NCBI RefSeq assembly: GCF_030161235.1
Contig: NZ_BSPW01000026.1
Location: 1 to 57,124 of the forward strand
Direction: 5' to 3'
Length of the DNA: 57,124 nucleotides
Source of the DNA: Vibrio zhanjiangensis
GTDB taxonomy: Bacteria; Pseudomonadota; Gammaproteobacteria; Enterobacterales; Vibrionaceae
The notes under the pieces are model-generated. The model made no database searches, was not told the DNA's origin, and worked only from the letters and a program-made list of their open reading frames with translations. Shown here one piece after another: positions 1 through 8,482 of the stretch. Both the position numbers and the translations under genes were made by a program. Positions within the stretch are counted from its first letter, which is position 1; each line of letters begins with the position of its first letter.

Positions 1-61
1 GTTAACGTAATGACAAAGTCGCTTGGTAATTAAGGTACGACAGAATCGCTTGGTGATCACA
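1..61. repeat. 61-bp inverted repeat, left copy (transposable element end)
   Basis: Positions 1-61 are the exact reverse complement of 57063-57123. Read outward from the window, the repeat starts 5'-TGTGATCACC and holds two related 27-bp units that share the core ACCAAGCGA. A TGT start with repeated internal motifs is typical of DDE transposase elements with several transposase-binding sites, such as Tn7-like or Tn402-like elements; that assignment is inference. The tssC reading frame meets a stop (54-56) inside the repeat, so the repeat interrupts the gene. No transposase gene lies inside the window; the body of the element would lie outside it. Confidence 0.75.
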
Positions 62-1241
62 CAAAGAAAGTGAACTAGGACGAGACCTAAAAATCAAAAT
101 GGTCGATTTCTCCCAAGAAGAACTGCTGGACCAATTTGAAGACGCCCCCGCAATAGACCGTAGCCCACTATTTAATGCTGTCTATCAAGGTGAATTCGGT
201 ACTGCAGGTGGTGAGCCATATGGTACTTTCATCGGTGATTATGAATTCAGTGCCAAAGATGAAGATGTGGCCTTACTTCGTTATATGGGTGAAGTGGCCG
301 CTGCCTGCCACGCACCTTTCATTGCGGCTGCCAATGCACAAATGTTTGAATTCAACAATTTCACAACCTTTGATGAAGGTAAACCTGTAGCAGCAGGCTT
401 TGATTCACCCGCATACGCTGCTTGGAACGCATTTCGTGAAAGTGATGATGCAAGGTATGTATCACTTACCTTACCAAGAACCCTTGCCCGCTTACCTTAT
501 GGACAAAAAGGTCTTTCAACTGAGTTATTCGATTACGAAGAGCTTGACACTGATATGGATGGTAATCCAAATCCGTCAAGCAATGACCAATTGGTATGGT
601 CTAACGCAGCCTATGAACTTGGGCTTAAAATGACTCAAGCCTATACTGCATCTGGCTGGTGTACTTCAATTCGAGGCTTAGATAACGGCGGAAAGGTAGA
701 AAATCTTCCTAACCTCACGTACAAAACAGAAGCTGGGGACCTTGTTCAACAATGTCCAACGGAAGTTAACTTAACCGATGAAAGGGAAAAAGAGCTCAGC
801 GATCTCGGCTTCTTGCCTCTTGTTCATTATAAAAACTCAAATTACGGTGTATTTATTGGCGGTCAAACAACACAGAAACCCAAAACATATACCGATCCAG
901 ATGCCACAGCAAATGCTGCGATTTCCGCTCGACTCCCCTACATCATGGCAAGTAGCCGAATTGCTCATTATCTGAAAGTCATGGGACGAGACAAATTGGG
1001 GTCGAACTTGGAAGCACCTGATATTCAACGTGAGCTGCAACTTTGGATCGATCAATACACCAATGCCGGTGCTATCGGTAATGAACAAAGAGCCAAAACG
1101 CCGCTATGTGAGTCAAGAATCGAAGTAGTTGAGCAACCGGGACGTCCGGGTTCATATTCTGCAGTAGCACATCTGAGACCTTGGCTACAACTAGAAGAAC
1201 TGACGACATCCGTTCGCATGGTTGCCAAAATTCCTGGCTAA
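62..1241 (+). CDS. tssC: TssC/VipB T6SS sheath large subunit, 5'-truncated
   Basis: This is the C-terminal four fifths of TssC (VipB), which assembles with TssB into the cytoplasmic contractile sheath around the Hcp tube. Visible family hallmarks are FEDAP near the start, GGEPYGTFIGDYEF, SFRESDDARYVSLTLP-like text (here AFRESDDARYVSLTLP), and SSRIAHYLKVMGRDK near the end. Full-length TssC has about 490 residues; here about 393 codons are open, so roughly 100 N-terminal residues are missing. The frame stays open upstream of ATG 99 as far as the inverted repeat at 61, and upstream codons (ELGRDLKIK) still look like TssC, so ATG 99 is an internal methionine and not the true start. tssB presumably lay just upstream. 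A hairpin follows the stop codon, before the next tssC-like gene. Confidence 0.93.
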
Positions 1242-1247
1242 TTGTAC

Positions 1248-1280
1248 TGCAGGTCGGCTAAGCCCGACCTGCATTATTTT
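1248..1280 (+). terminator. Hairpin plus T-rich tail between the two tssC-like genes
   Basis: A 10-bp perfect stem (1248-1257 with 1264-1273) closes a 6-nt loop and is followed by TTATTTT. It starts seven bases after the tssC stop codon. It looks like an intrinsic terminator with an imperfect U-run. Because the operon clearly continues, it may act as a partial terminator or mRNA-end stabiliser, giving more sheath transcript than baseplate transcript. The structure is seen directly; the function is inferred. Confidence 0.6.
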
Positions 1281-1299
1281 GGTAGGTTCTGGAGGTGAT

Positions 1300-2694
1300 A
1301 TGAGAGTAGGCTTCGATGTAGAATGGCAGGAAAAATTCTTAGATATAGACGCTAACGACGGCGACTTTCTCGAGACGGCACTCTCTTTGGTGTTTGAAAT
1401 CAACTCAGATGCTTTGACGAGCAAATCCGCTTTGATTAATTTTATTGCAAACCTAATCGCTTGTTTAGATAGTAAGCTTTCTGCTCAGATGGATTGCATT
1501 ATTCATGATCCAGACCTTGAACAACTACACATAAACTGGTTGGGGCTACGCGGTTTGGTCACTTTACCCATAAATAATCAAAGAGTTAAAGTTAAAGTAC
1601 TTGATATGCATTGGAAGGAAGTTTCCTATGATGTCAACCAAGCATATAGTGTTAAAGCCTCTAGTTTGTACAATAAAATTGGAAATAAGGAGCTGAATAC
1701 TTTAGGTGGAGAACCTTTTGGCTGCATTTTATTTACCCATCCAATTGCTGTTGACATGGAGTTTGACGCAGATTACGACGACTTATTTACGATAGAATTA
1801 CTCAGCAAGCTTGGTGAATCTACGTTATGTCCGATGATTTTTTCTCCCAATGAGAGTTTTTTCGTTGAACCCGGCGCAGACTGGATCTCTGATGTCAACA
1901 GAATAGAAAAGATCATTGCAGGACCTGATTTTCGGGCTTGGCAATCACTTCGCGAAAAGCAAAGTTGCCGCTTTATTGGTTTTGTTATGCCTTTGATACG
2001 CATGCGATACCAATACAAAAATATGAAAGTTGGATTTATCTATAATGAATCTGGGACTGGACTTTGGGGAAATGCTGGATTTGCTTTCACAACGACTATC
2101 ATGCGTGAATATCACAGAGTCAATTGGTTTGGTTTTTTGAAATCCCGTTGGAATGATAAATCTCAAGGTGCAGTGATCAATATTGATCACCACGACAGTT
2201 TATTCATAAGAGAGCCCCAAACTAACGTAGTTTTGTTTGGAAAAATCTCAACATTCTACGCCCAAAATGGCTTTATTCCTCTCACCAAAAGTCCTTTAAC
2301 TGATAAATATTTTTTTAATGGTAATAACTCGATATGGCAAAGTGGCATCTCTGATAACGATAAAGTCTTAACTCAGATTCAGACCTGCCTAATGTCTTGT
2401 CGTATCGCACACTATCTCAAAGTTCAGGTACGTGAAATGCTCGGAAGTTTTAATACGGCATCTGAGTGTGAACGGTTCTTGACCCAATGGATAGAAAAAT
2501 TTTCCAGTAACGTCATTTATGCTAACGAAGAAACTCTCGCAAAATACCCACTGAGTTTTGCCAAAATATCTGTTTCCGAATCACAAACTCAACCCGGCAG
2601 TTTTGTATGCACATTAAGAATTGTACCTCAATACCAATATGACCACTTTACAGGTGAAGTCGTACTGACCACAGAACTAGACGAGGCAGCCTAA
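1300..2694 (+). CDS. Second TssC-like sheath protein (TssC paralogue)
   Basis: This 464-residue protein has the TssC layout from end to end. It has an N-terminal helical part with LSAQMDCIIHDPDLEQLHINW, where TssC has its conserved dimer-forming stretch, then LGGEPFG (about residue 130), SLREKQSCRFIGFVMP in place of the usual SFRES.DARYVGLTMP, WGNAGFAF, and SCRIAHYLKVQVREMLG near the C-terminus. Several otherwise invariant positions are changed, so it is a diverged paralogue and not a recent copy. The start at 1300 is chosen over 1222 because GGAGGT lies at 1291-1296 and because 1222 would read back into tssC. It ends in a TAATG overlap with tssE. It could be a minor sheath subunit, a sheath cap or adaptor, or a substitute TssC; the role is unknown. 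Confidence 0.8.
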   Translation: MRVGFDVEWQEKFLDIDANDGDFLETALSLVFEINSDALTSKSALINFIANLIACLDSKLSAQMDCIIHDPDLEQLHINWLGLRGLVTLPINNQRVKVKVLDMHWKEVSYDVNQAYSVKASSLYNKIGNKELNTLGGEPFGCILFTHPIAVDMEFDADYDDLFTIELLSKLGESTLCPMIFSPNESFFVEPGADWISDVNRIEKIIAGPDFRAWQSLREKQSCRFIGFVMPLIRMRYQYKNMKVGFIYNESGTGLWGNAGFAFTTTIMREYHRVNWFGFLKSRWNDKSQGAVINIDHHDSLFIREPQTNVVLFGKISTFYAQNGFIPLTKSPLTDKYFFNGNNSIWQSGISDNDKVLTQIQTCLMSCRIAHYLKVQVREMLGSFNTASECERFLTQWIEKFSSNVIYANEETLAKYPLSFAKISVSESQTQPGSFVCTLRIVPQYQYDHFTGEVVLTTELDEAA

Positions 2695-3116
2695 TGGGAT
2701 TTTGGAGCGCATTTATAGATTCGAGAAACTCGGCGCAAAATGAGGAAGTCGAAGACATTAAGTACCATTTGACTAAACTACTTGAATCTGAATCATCACT
2801 ACTGAATATTGATGATCGCTTCATTGAGATTCAACGTTCCAATCTTAGATTTGGGATTGAAGATGTCCAATTATTGAGCGCAAGTTTAGATCAAGCTCAA
2901 TTGGCTATTCGCTTAGAAAGCTATATTCGTCATTTTGAGCCTCGATTATCTCGAGTGATGGTTGAATTGTTAGAGCGTAACGAGACTGAAAACGCTTTAG
3001 TGTTCAACATCATTGCCAAAGCTAAAACATCGAAAGGAGAACAAGAGCTCGTCTTTGATTCGAAAATATCGCTTAACGATCTGACAACCGTTATGACGGA
3101 GGACAGCTATGACTGA
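2694..3116 (+). CDS. tssE: TssE, gp25-like T6SS baseplate protein
   Basis: TssE is the small gp25-like wedge component of the baseplate that helps initiate sheath assembly. The 140-residue protein is the usual size. It shows the family pattern: a helical start (DIKYHLTKLLES), FGIEDVQLL matching the usual YGLPD region, and the hallmark SYIRHFEPRLSRVMVELL with the EPRL core at about residues 83-86. Its start codon shares bases with the stop of the preceding tssC-like gene (TAATG), and its end overlaps tssF by 8 nt, so the three genes are translationally coupled. Confidence 0.9.
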   Translation: MGFWSAFIDSRNSAQNEEVEDIKYHLTKLLESESSLLNIDDRFIEIQRSNLRFGIEDVQLLSASLDQAQLAIRLESYIRHFEPRLSRVMVELLERNETENALVFNIIAKAKTSKGEQELVFDSKISLNDLTTVMTEDSYD

Positions 3117-4860
3117 TCCTTTAATGCGTTATTTCGAACAAGAATTGACATTTGTGCGGCGCGCACTTGGGCAGTTTGGTCAGCAGCATTCGGAGCATGC
3201 TGAACGACTTAATATCCATCAAGGTCAGATTGAAGATCCAAGCCTTGCCCGACTTCTCGATGGCGTCTCTCTTTTAAATGCAACACTAGAAAAACAGCTC
3301 TCTGAACAATTGCCAGAAGTGGTTCAAGGACTACTAAGCGTCATCTATCCTAGCTACACTCAAACTGTACCAAGTGTCGCTTATATGCATTTGTCAGCTC
3401 AAGGGGATACTCCTGAATCAACGGTGATTCCCAAAGGCTCACATTTTACCTCTGATGCCAAAGGTAAAACGTGCCAATTTACAACTGTAGATAAACTCAT
3501 TACAACACCATTTCAGTTGGTCGATACAACAGCATCTAGCGCACCTTTTAAATTTAATCGCCCAAAAGGAACGGAACAGTCCACAGCCGTCATTCAACTT
3601 TCACTCTCAACTGGCGACCCAAGTATTCCATTTTCTCAACTTAATCATCGCGACCTAGACTTATTTGTACAAGGGTTTGAGAACAATGCAGATTCGATCG
3701 TCGAACTTTTACTTGGGCAAACAAAAGCGATATCTGTATCTGACATAAACTGCGACAACCATGTTGTAATGCGCGCAGAAACGCTAAAAAATCGCATTAG
3801 TGACTTGGAATTTTTATTTTTGCCACAAAAAGGCAACCAGTTTTCTGGTTTTCAGCTAATCAACGAATTTTTCTTTTTCAAAGAAAAACGTCAATTTTTC
3901 CGCTTAAAAGACTTTGCCAGTGCAGCAAAAAACTTTGATAGCTGTGAAATTAAACTCAACTTATTCATGCACTCGATTCCAGCAGAATTTATGCGCTTGT
4001 TCGATAACCATGTATTCAAACTTGATGTTATTCCAGCCATCAATCTGTTTGAGCAGACTGGTGAACCAACGAGCTATGACCAAAGGTGCCTCACTATCCC
4101 TGTAAACGCCGATGCGCACAGTGATAGTAATATCGACGTTGTGGAAGTAAAGGACGTATTTGAGATCACTCCCCAAGGTGAAAAGCCATTAATTCCCCTA
4201 TTTCGCGATAGTTATCGCTCTGATCCCAACGCTGATTATTGGCAAAGTTCTCGTGATCTTTCGGGACAATTTAAGCTTGCTATCAGTCTAAAACCCTCTC
4301 AAGAATTGGAATTTAGTAAGTTATATGGCACCTACTTATTGTGTACAAATGGAAAACAAGCATGTGGTATCAATGGTGTGATGGAATGCTCAGAAAACAT
4401 TGACATACCGGGCACATTTACGGCTATCTATCCACCAACAGCACCAATAGAACGTGAACAAAACTTACACTTACATTGGCAATTTGTAGGTCTTTTAAAC
4501 GGCAATTTTTCCTCATTATTGCATGCAGAAAACCCTACAGAAAAACTCAAGCAAATGCTCCAGCTATGTAGCAGAGAGCAGATATTGGCCGAGGAAATCC
4601 AGATGATACACAATGTGTCTGTTCGATCCCAAGTTTCAGCAATACGTATTATGGGAAAAAATGTATTTTCGCCAGGAAGTGAAATTGAGCTAACACTTGA
4701 CACGCAAAACAGTTTTCTCGCGTTTAGCGATGTACTCAATCGATTTTTCCAGCAATTTTGTAGTTTCGACCGATATATACAATTATCTATAAAAATATAC
4801 GGTCGCGATGGCATCGCAAAGCAATACCCTAAAATTCACGGGAGTCAGTTGGCCATGTAG
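3109..4860 (+). CDS. tssF: TssF T6SS baseplate protein
   Basis: TssF (VasA/ImpG) is the main wedge protein of the T6SS baseplate and pairs with TssG. The 583-residue length matches the family. The N-terminus MRYFEQELTFVRRALGQFG is diagnostic, followed by DPSLARLLDGVSLLNA and GLLSVIYPSYTQTVPS. The start at 3109 has GGAGGA just upstream and lies inside the end of tssE. A weak hairpin with one wobble pair spans the stop codon (CAGTTGGC at 4846-4853 and GCTAACTG at 4863-4870) and could slow entry into tssG. Confidence 0.95.
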   Translation: MTDPLMRYFEQELTFVRRALGQFGQQHSEHAERLNIHQGQIEDPSLARLLDGVSLLNATLEKQLSEQLPEVVQGLLSVIYPSYTQTVPSVAYMHLSAQGDTPESTVIPKGSHFTSDAKGKTCQFTTVDKLITTPFQLVDTTASSAPFKFNRPKGTEQSTAVIQLSLSTGDPSIPFSQLNHRDLDLFVQGFENNADSIVELLLGQTKAISVSDINCDNHVVMRAETLKNRISDLEFLFLPQKGNQFSGFQLINEFFFFKEKRQFFRLKDFASAAKNFDSCEIKLNLFMHSIPAEFMRLFDNHVFKLDVIPAINLFEQTGEPTSYDQRCLTIPVNADAHSDSNIDVVEVKDVFEITPQGEKPLIPLFRDSYRSDPNADYWQSSRDLSGQFKLAISLKPSQELEFSKLYGTYLLCTNGKQACGINGVMECSENIDIPGTFTAIYPPTAPIEREQNLHLHWQFVGLLNGNFSSLLHAENPTEKLKQMLQLCSREQILAEEIQMIHNVSVRSQVSAIRIMGKNVFSPGSEIELTLDTQNSFLAFSDVLNRFFQQFCSFDRYIQLSIKIYGRDGIAKQYPKIHGSQLAM

Positions 4861-4879
4861 TTGCTAACTGAATCAATCG

Positions 4880-5809
4880 ATGTCACTAATAAACGATCTC
4901 AGCCTACACCCACAACAATATGACTTCGCACAAGCGATGAGGCTTTTGACACACTGGGTAAATCAAAATCCAAATCGAATCAAATTTGAGCTAAAAGCAG
5001 AAGCCATGCCCACAGGTGATGCCAGTGAAATTCAGTACTTTTCTCTTAAAAATAACCGCCTAAAGCTTCGACTCGCCAAGCAAGCTCTCTCTGGAGTAAA
5101 AGGGGTTATACCAAATTATATATATGAAGAGTTACTGTCTGCATTGCACCGTGATGAACATGCTTTGAAAGATTTTCTCGATGTATTTAATCAACGTTAT
5201 TTTGAACTAGTTAGCCATTTGGAAACCGGAAAATGGCTGGTTGTACAAAATGAGATTAACCCAGAAAAAGTCAGCTTAATTAGAAATTTATCCGCACTTG
5301 ACCAGAAGCATTCGAACTATCTCCAATATTCGATGCTTCTAAATCAAGGCCAAAGAAACTTGAATACTCTGTCTCAAATACTTAACGACTATTTTCCTTT
5401 TGACATCAAGGTGTCGACAAAAGTGAATGAGAGACGTCAACTTCCCTGTGATTCTCTGACTCGATTGGGCAAAGAAAATCAGTTTAACAGTCGAATTGGT
5501 CAGGGCTTTTTATTGGGAAAAACATGTTTAACGCATTTCAGTCATCTTTTGGTGTTTATTACGCCAAGAACTGAGAATGAACTGATTTCAATACAATCAG
5601 ACCCACTACTTGCAAAACACATGAAGGAGCTAATTCAACATTACCTAGGTGACAATACTCCAACCTCGATTTACCTCAACGTTAAACGAGAATATTTAAA
5701 CCGACCAAGACTTTCGAGTAACCAATACAACGCGGCGAAGTTAGGCGAAGTGGATTGCCTTGCGCCAGAACGTAAACCCCAACAAGTAGTCAGTATTCTT
5801 CTAAAGTAA
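4880..5809 (+). CDS. tssG: TssG T6SS baseplate protein
   Basis: TssG (VasB/ImpH) is the second wedge component, binding TssF and TssE. The 309-residue protein starts with LHPQQYDFAQAMRLLTHW, the family's typical N-terminal pattern (YDFFQALRLLE in many members). It then has FSLKNNRLKLRL-like text and GVKGVIPNYIYEELL, corresponding to the conserved GxxGPLPxxyTE region but with GPLP changed to GVIP. The C-terminal half contains GQGFLLGKTCLT, matching the usual LG..awlG region. It sits 19 nt after tssF and has no strong ribosome binding site. Confidence 0.9.
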   Translation: MSLINDLSLHPQQYDFAQAMRLLTHWVNQNPNRIKFELKAEAMPTGDASEIQYFSLKNNRLKLRLAKQALSGVKGVIPNYIYEELLSALHRDEHALKDFLDVFNQRYFELVSHLETGKWLVVQNEINPEKVSLIRNLSALDQKHSNYLQYSMLLNQGQRNLNTLSQILNDYFPFDIKVSTKVNERRQLPCDSLTRLGKENQFNSRIGQGFLLGKTCLTHFSHLLVFITPRTENELISIQSDPLLAKHMKELIQHYLGDNTPTSIYLNVKREYLNRPRLSSNQYNAAKLGEVDCLAPERKPQQVVSILLK

Positions 5810-5870
5810 ATGGCTGCAGTGTAAACAATGAGTTAGGTATTAACTGCCTTTGAGATAAAAGGAAAACGGT

Positions 5871-8480
5871 ATGACGCAAGTAACACTAACAAACTTAGTT
5901 GCTAAGCTTTCACCAGAGTTAAAACAGGCACTTGAAGTTTCAGCCGGCACAGCGATGAACCAAAATGTGCCAGCTATCGAGACTGAACACTGGATATTGC
6001 AACTTTTGTCTCAGCAGGACCAACACCTAGCCAATTTAATTCATTCGCAAAATTTATCTCAAGAAAACTTGGTCAATGAATTATCTTCCAAAGTTTCACG
6101 ACTACCTAAGGGAAATGAAGGCCAGCCCACTCTCAGCCATGCACTGACTGAAATAGTCAAAGATGCATGGATGATAGCTTCCGTTAATTATGGCCATGGT
6201 GAAATTATCAGCTTACACCTTATCCAAGCGATGTTGCAGCAAAACGTATTGGGTATGAACACTCTTCAATTAGAAAGTTTGCAAAGTGTTTCGTTAGAAT
6301 CACTACAAGGACTTATTAACAAAACGGCCGTAGCCCGAGCCAAAAACACGCATGCTGCCGGAGACAACAACGCAGCACCCGTAGGCAACAATGCATTAAG
6401 TAAATATACAACAAACCTTACGCAGCAAGCTATCGATGGGAAAATTGATCCTATCTCTGGGCGCAACAGTGAAGTGCGCAAAGCCATTGATATTTTGTGT
6501 CGAAAAAGGCAGAACAACCCCATTATGGTAGGTGAACCCGGAGTGGGTAAGACAGCCGTCGTTGAAGGACTCGCACTTAGAATTGCCGCAAATGAAGTCC
6601 CCAGTGCTCTACAAGGTGTTCAAATTCATTCTTTAGACCTTGGGTTATTGCAAGCTGGAGCGAGTGTAAAAGGCGAATTTGAAAATCGCCTTAAAGATGT
6701 CATCAACGAAGTTAAAAATAGTGAACACCCTATTATTGTTTTTATCGATGAAGCACATACATTAATTGGAGCTGGAGGTGCTGCGGGTCAAAATGACGCC
6801 GCAAACTTGCTAAAGCCAGCCTTGGCTCGCGGTGAATTTAAAACCATTGCAGCAACGACTTGGGCTGAATACAAAAAGTATTTCGAAAAAGATCCAGCGC
6901 TAACACGCCGTTTCCAGGTCGTCTCTATCGAAGAGCCAAACGCTGAAGATGCCAAGCAGATGCTAAGAGGAATTGCCGCCTCTTTACAAAGTCATCATGG
7001 CGCCTTTATCACAGAAGCTGCGATCGATGCTGCTGTTCATTTATCTATCCGTTATCTTCCCAGTCGTCAACTACCTGACAAAGCAATCAGCCTCTTAGAT
7101 ACCGCAAGTGCACGCATTGCTCTTACACAAGGAGCTAAACCTGAAGTCATTGAAGCACTGGAGCAAACAATACGCTATCAAAAAAATGAAAAATCCGCTC
7201 TAGAAAAAGAACATGCTCTTTTCGGAGTATCAGAAAAGGAAATTGAGCAGCTCACTTTGCAGATAAGTGATAATGAGAAGAAGCTAAGTAGTTACCAGTC
7301 ACGATGGGAGCAAGAAGTTGAGATTGTTGATGATATTAAGCAACTTCAGCAAGAAATTAGCGATGATCAGGCTAACGAACAAACCGATAAAACAAAACAA
7401 AGCAAGTTAAATAATCTCATCGACAAACTGACAGCACTACAAGGTGAAGAACCACTTGTAAATGCAATGGTAGATGAAAACACGATTGCTCAAGTTATTG
7501 CCAACTGGACAGGTATTCCCGTCGGCAACATGATGAGTGATGAAATTGCCCGTCTTTTATCATTAGAGGATGAACTTGATAAGCGAGTTATAGGGCAAAA
7601 TGTAGCTAAACAAGAGCTTGCGAAAGCAATTCGTATTTCACGGGCAGGCCTAACGGATAGCCGCAAACCTATTGGTGTCTTTTTAATGTGCGGTCCTAGT
7701 GGTGTCGGAAAAACTGAAACCGCTATGGCCCTTGCAGAGCAACTATATGGTGGAAACAATGATTTAACCATAATCAACATGACTGAGTTTAAAGAAGAAC
7801 ACAAAATCTCTATGTTGCTCGGCTCACCAGCAGGTTATGTCGGATTTGGCGAGGGCGGCGTGTTAACGGAAGCTATTCGCCGTAATCCGTATTCTGTTCT
7901 TTTATTAGATGAAATGGAGAAAGCTCACCCTGGAGTACACGACTTGTTTTATCAAATTTTTGATAAAGGGCATATTAAAGACAGTGAAGGTCGTACTGTA
8001 GACTTTAAAAACACCATTATCATCATGACATCCAATGCAGCAGATCAAGCCATTTGCGATGCCTGTTCAAACAAAAGTGAACGCTTGAGCAGTGAAGCGT
8101 TGCTTGAAACAATCCGGCCTGACCTGCAACACTACTTCAAACCTGCTTTCCTAGGCCGAACAACCATTGTCCCCTACTACCCACTCAATGATGAAGAACT
8201 ATCAAAAATCACTGAGATATCTCTGAACAGAATTAAGAAAAAACTTGCTGAGCAATATCAAGCTTCATTTACATGGGATAAAGGCTTTGTCGATTATGTG
8301 GTTGCCAAAAATACCGATCCAACAACAGGGGGGCGGGCTGTGGAACAAATCATCAACCGCTCTTTAATGCCAAAGCTTGCTGAAGAATGCATCAATAGAC
8401 TCAGTCAGAGACAAACAATATCTCAAGTTTCTGTAGCGGCGGCAAATACAGAACTCGGGTTCGAGCTCGCTATACAATAA
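5871..8480 (+). CDS. clpV: ClpV (TssH) T6SS sheath-recycling AAA+ ATPase
   Basis: ClpV is the ClpB-type unfoldase that disassembles contracted TssB-TssC sheath. The 869 residues give an N-terminal Clp N repeat domain (about 10-155), AAA1 with Walker A GEPGVGKTA (about 221) and Walker B VFIDEAHT (about 290), a coiled middle region (about 420-540), AAA2 with Walker A CGPSGVGKTE (about 606) and LLLDEMEKAHP, and the ClpB D2-small domain with TGGRAVEQ near the end. All ATPase motifs are intact. A ribosome binding site (AAAGGAAAA) precedes the ATG. The 61-nt gap from tssG is the longest in this part of the operon. Confidence 0.97.
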   Translation: MTQVTLTNLVAKLSPELKQALEVSAGTAMNQNVPAIETEHWILQLLSQQDQHLANLIHSQNLSQENLVNELSSKVSRLPKGNEGQPTLSHALTEIVKDAWMIASVNYGHGEIISLHLIQAMLQQNVLGMNTLQLESLQSVSLESLQGLINKTAVARAKNTHAAGDNNAAPVGNNALSKYTTNLTQQAIDGKIDPISGRNSEVRKAIDILCRKRQNNPIMVGEPGVGKTAVVEGLALRIAANEVPSALQGVQIHSLDLGLLQAGASVKGEFENRLKDVINEVKNSEHPIIVFIDEAHTLIGAGGAAGQNDAANLLKPALARGEFKTIAATTWAEYKKYFEKDPALTRRFQVVSIEEPNAEDAKQMLRGIAASLQSHHGAFITEAAIDAAVHLSIRYLPSRQLPDKAISLLDTASARIALTQGAKPEVIEALEQTIRYQKNEKSALEKEHALFGVSEKEIEQLTLQISDNEKKLSSYQSRWEQEVEIVDDIKQLQQEISDDQANEQTDKTKQSKLNNLIDKLTALQGEEPLVNAMVDENTIAQVIANWTGIPVGNMMSDEIARLLSLEDELDKRVIGQNVAKQELAKAIRISRAGLTDSRKPIGVFLMCGPSGVGKTETAMALAEQLYGGNNDLTIINMTEFKEEHKISMLLGSPAGYVGFGEGGVLTEAIRRNPYSVLLLDEMEKAHPGVHDLFYQIFDKGHIKDSEGRTVDFKNTIIIMTSNAADQAICDACSNKSERLSSEALLETIRPDLQHYFKPAFLGRTTIVPYYPLNDEELSKITEISLNRIKKKLAEQYQASFTWDKGFVDYVVAKNTDPTTGGRAVEQIINRSLMPKLAEECINRLSQRQTISQVSVAAANTELGFELAIQ

Positions 8481-8482
8481 CG

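Noticed and set aside
1222..1299. Longer N-terminus for the second TssC-like gene from ATG 1222
   Set aside because: These codons overlap the end of tssC and the hairpin, and resemble nothing in TssC. GGAGGT before ATG 1300 explains the start better.
4846..4870. Hairpin over the tssF stop codon as a terminator
   Set aside because: The stem has a wobble pair and no T-run follows, so it is at most a weak translational element.
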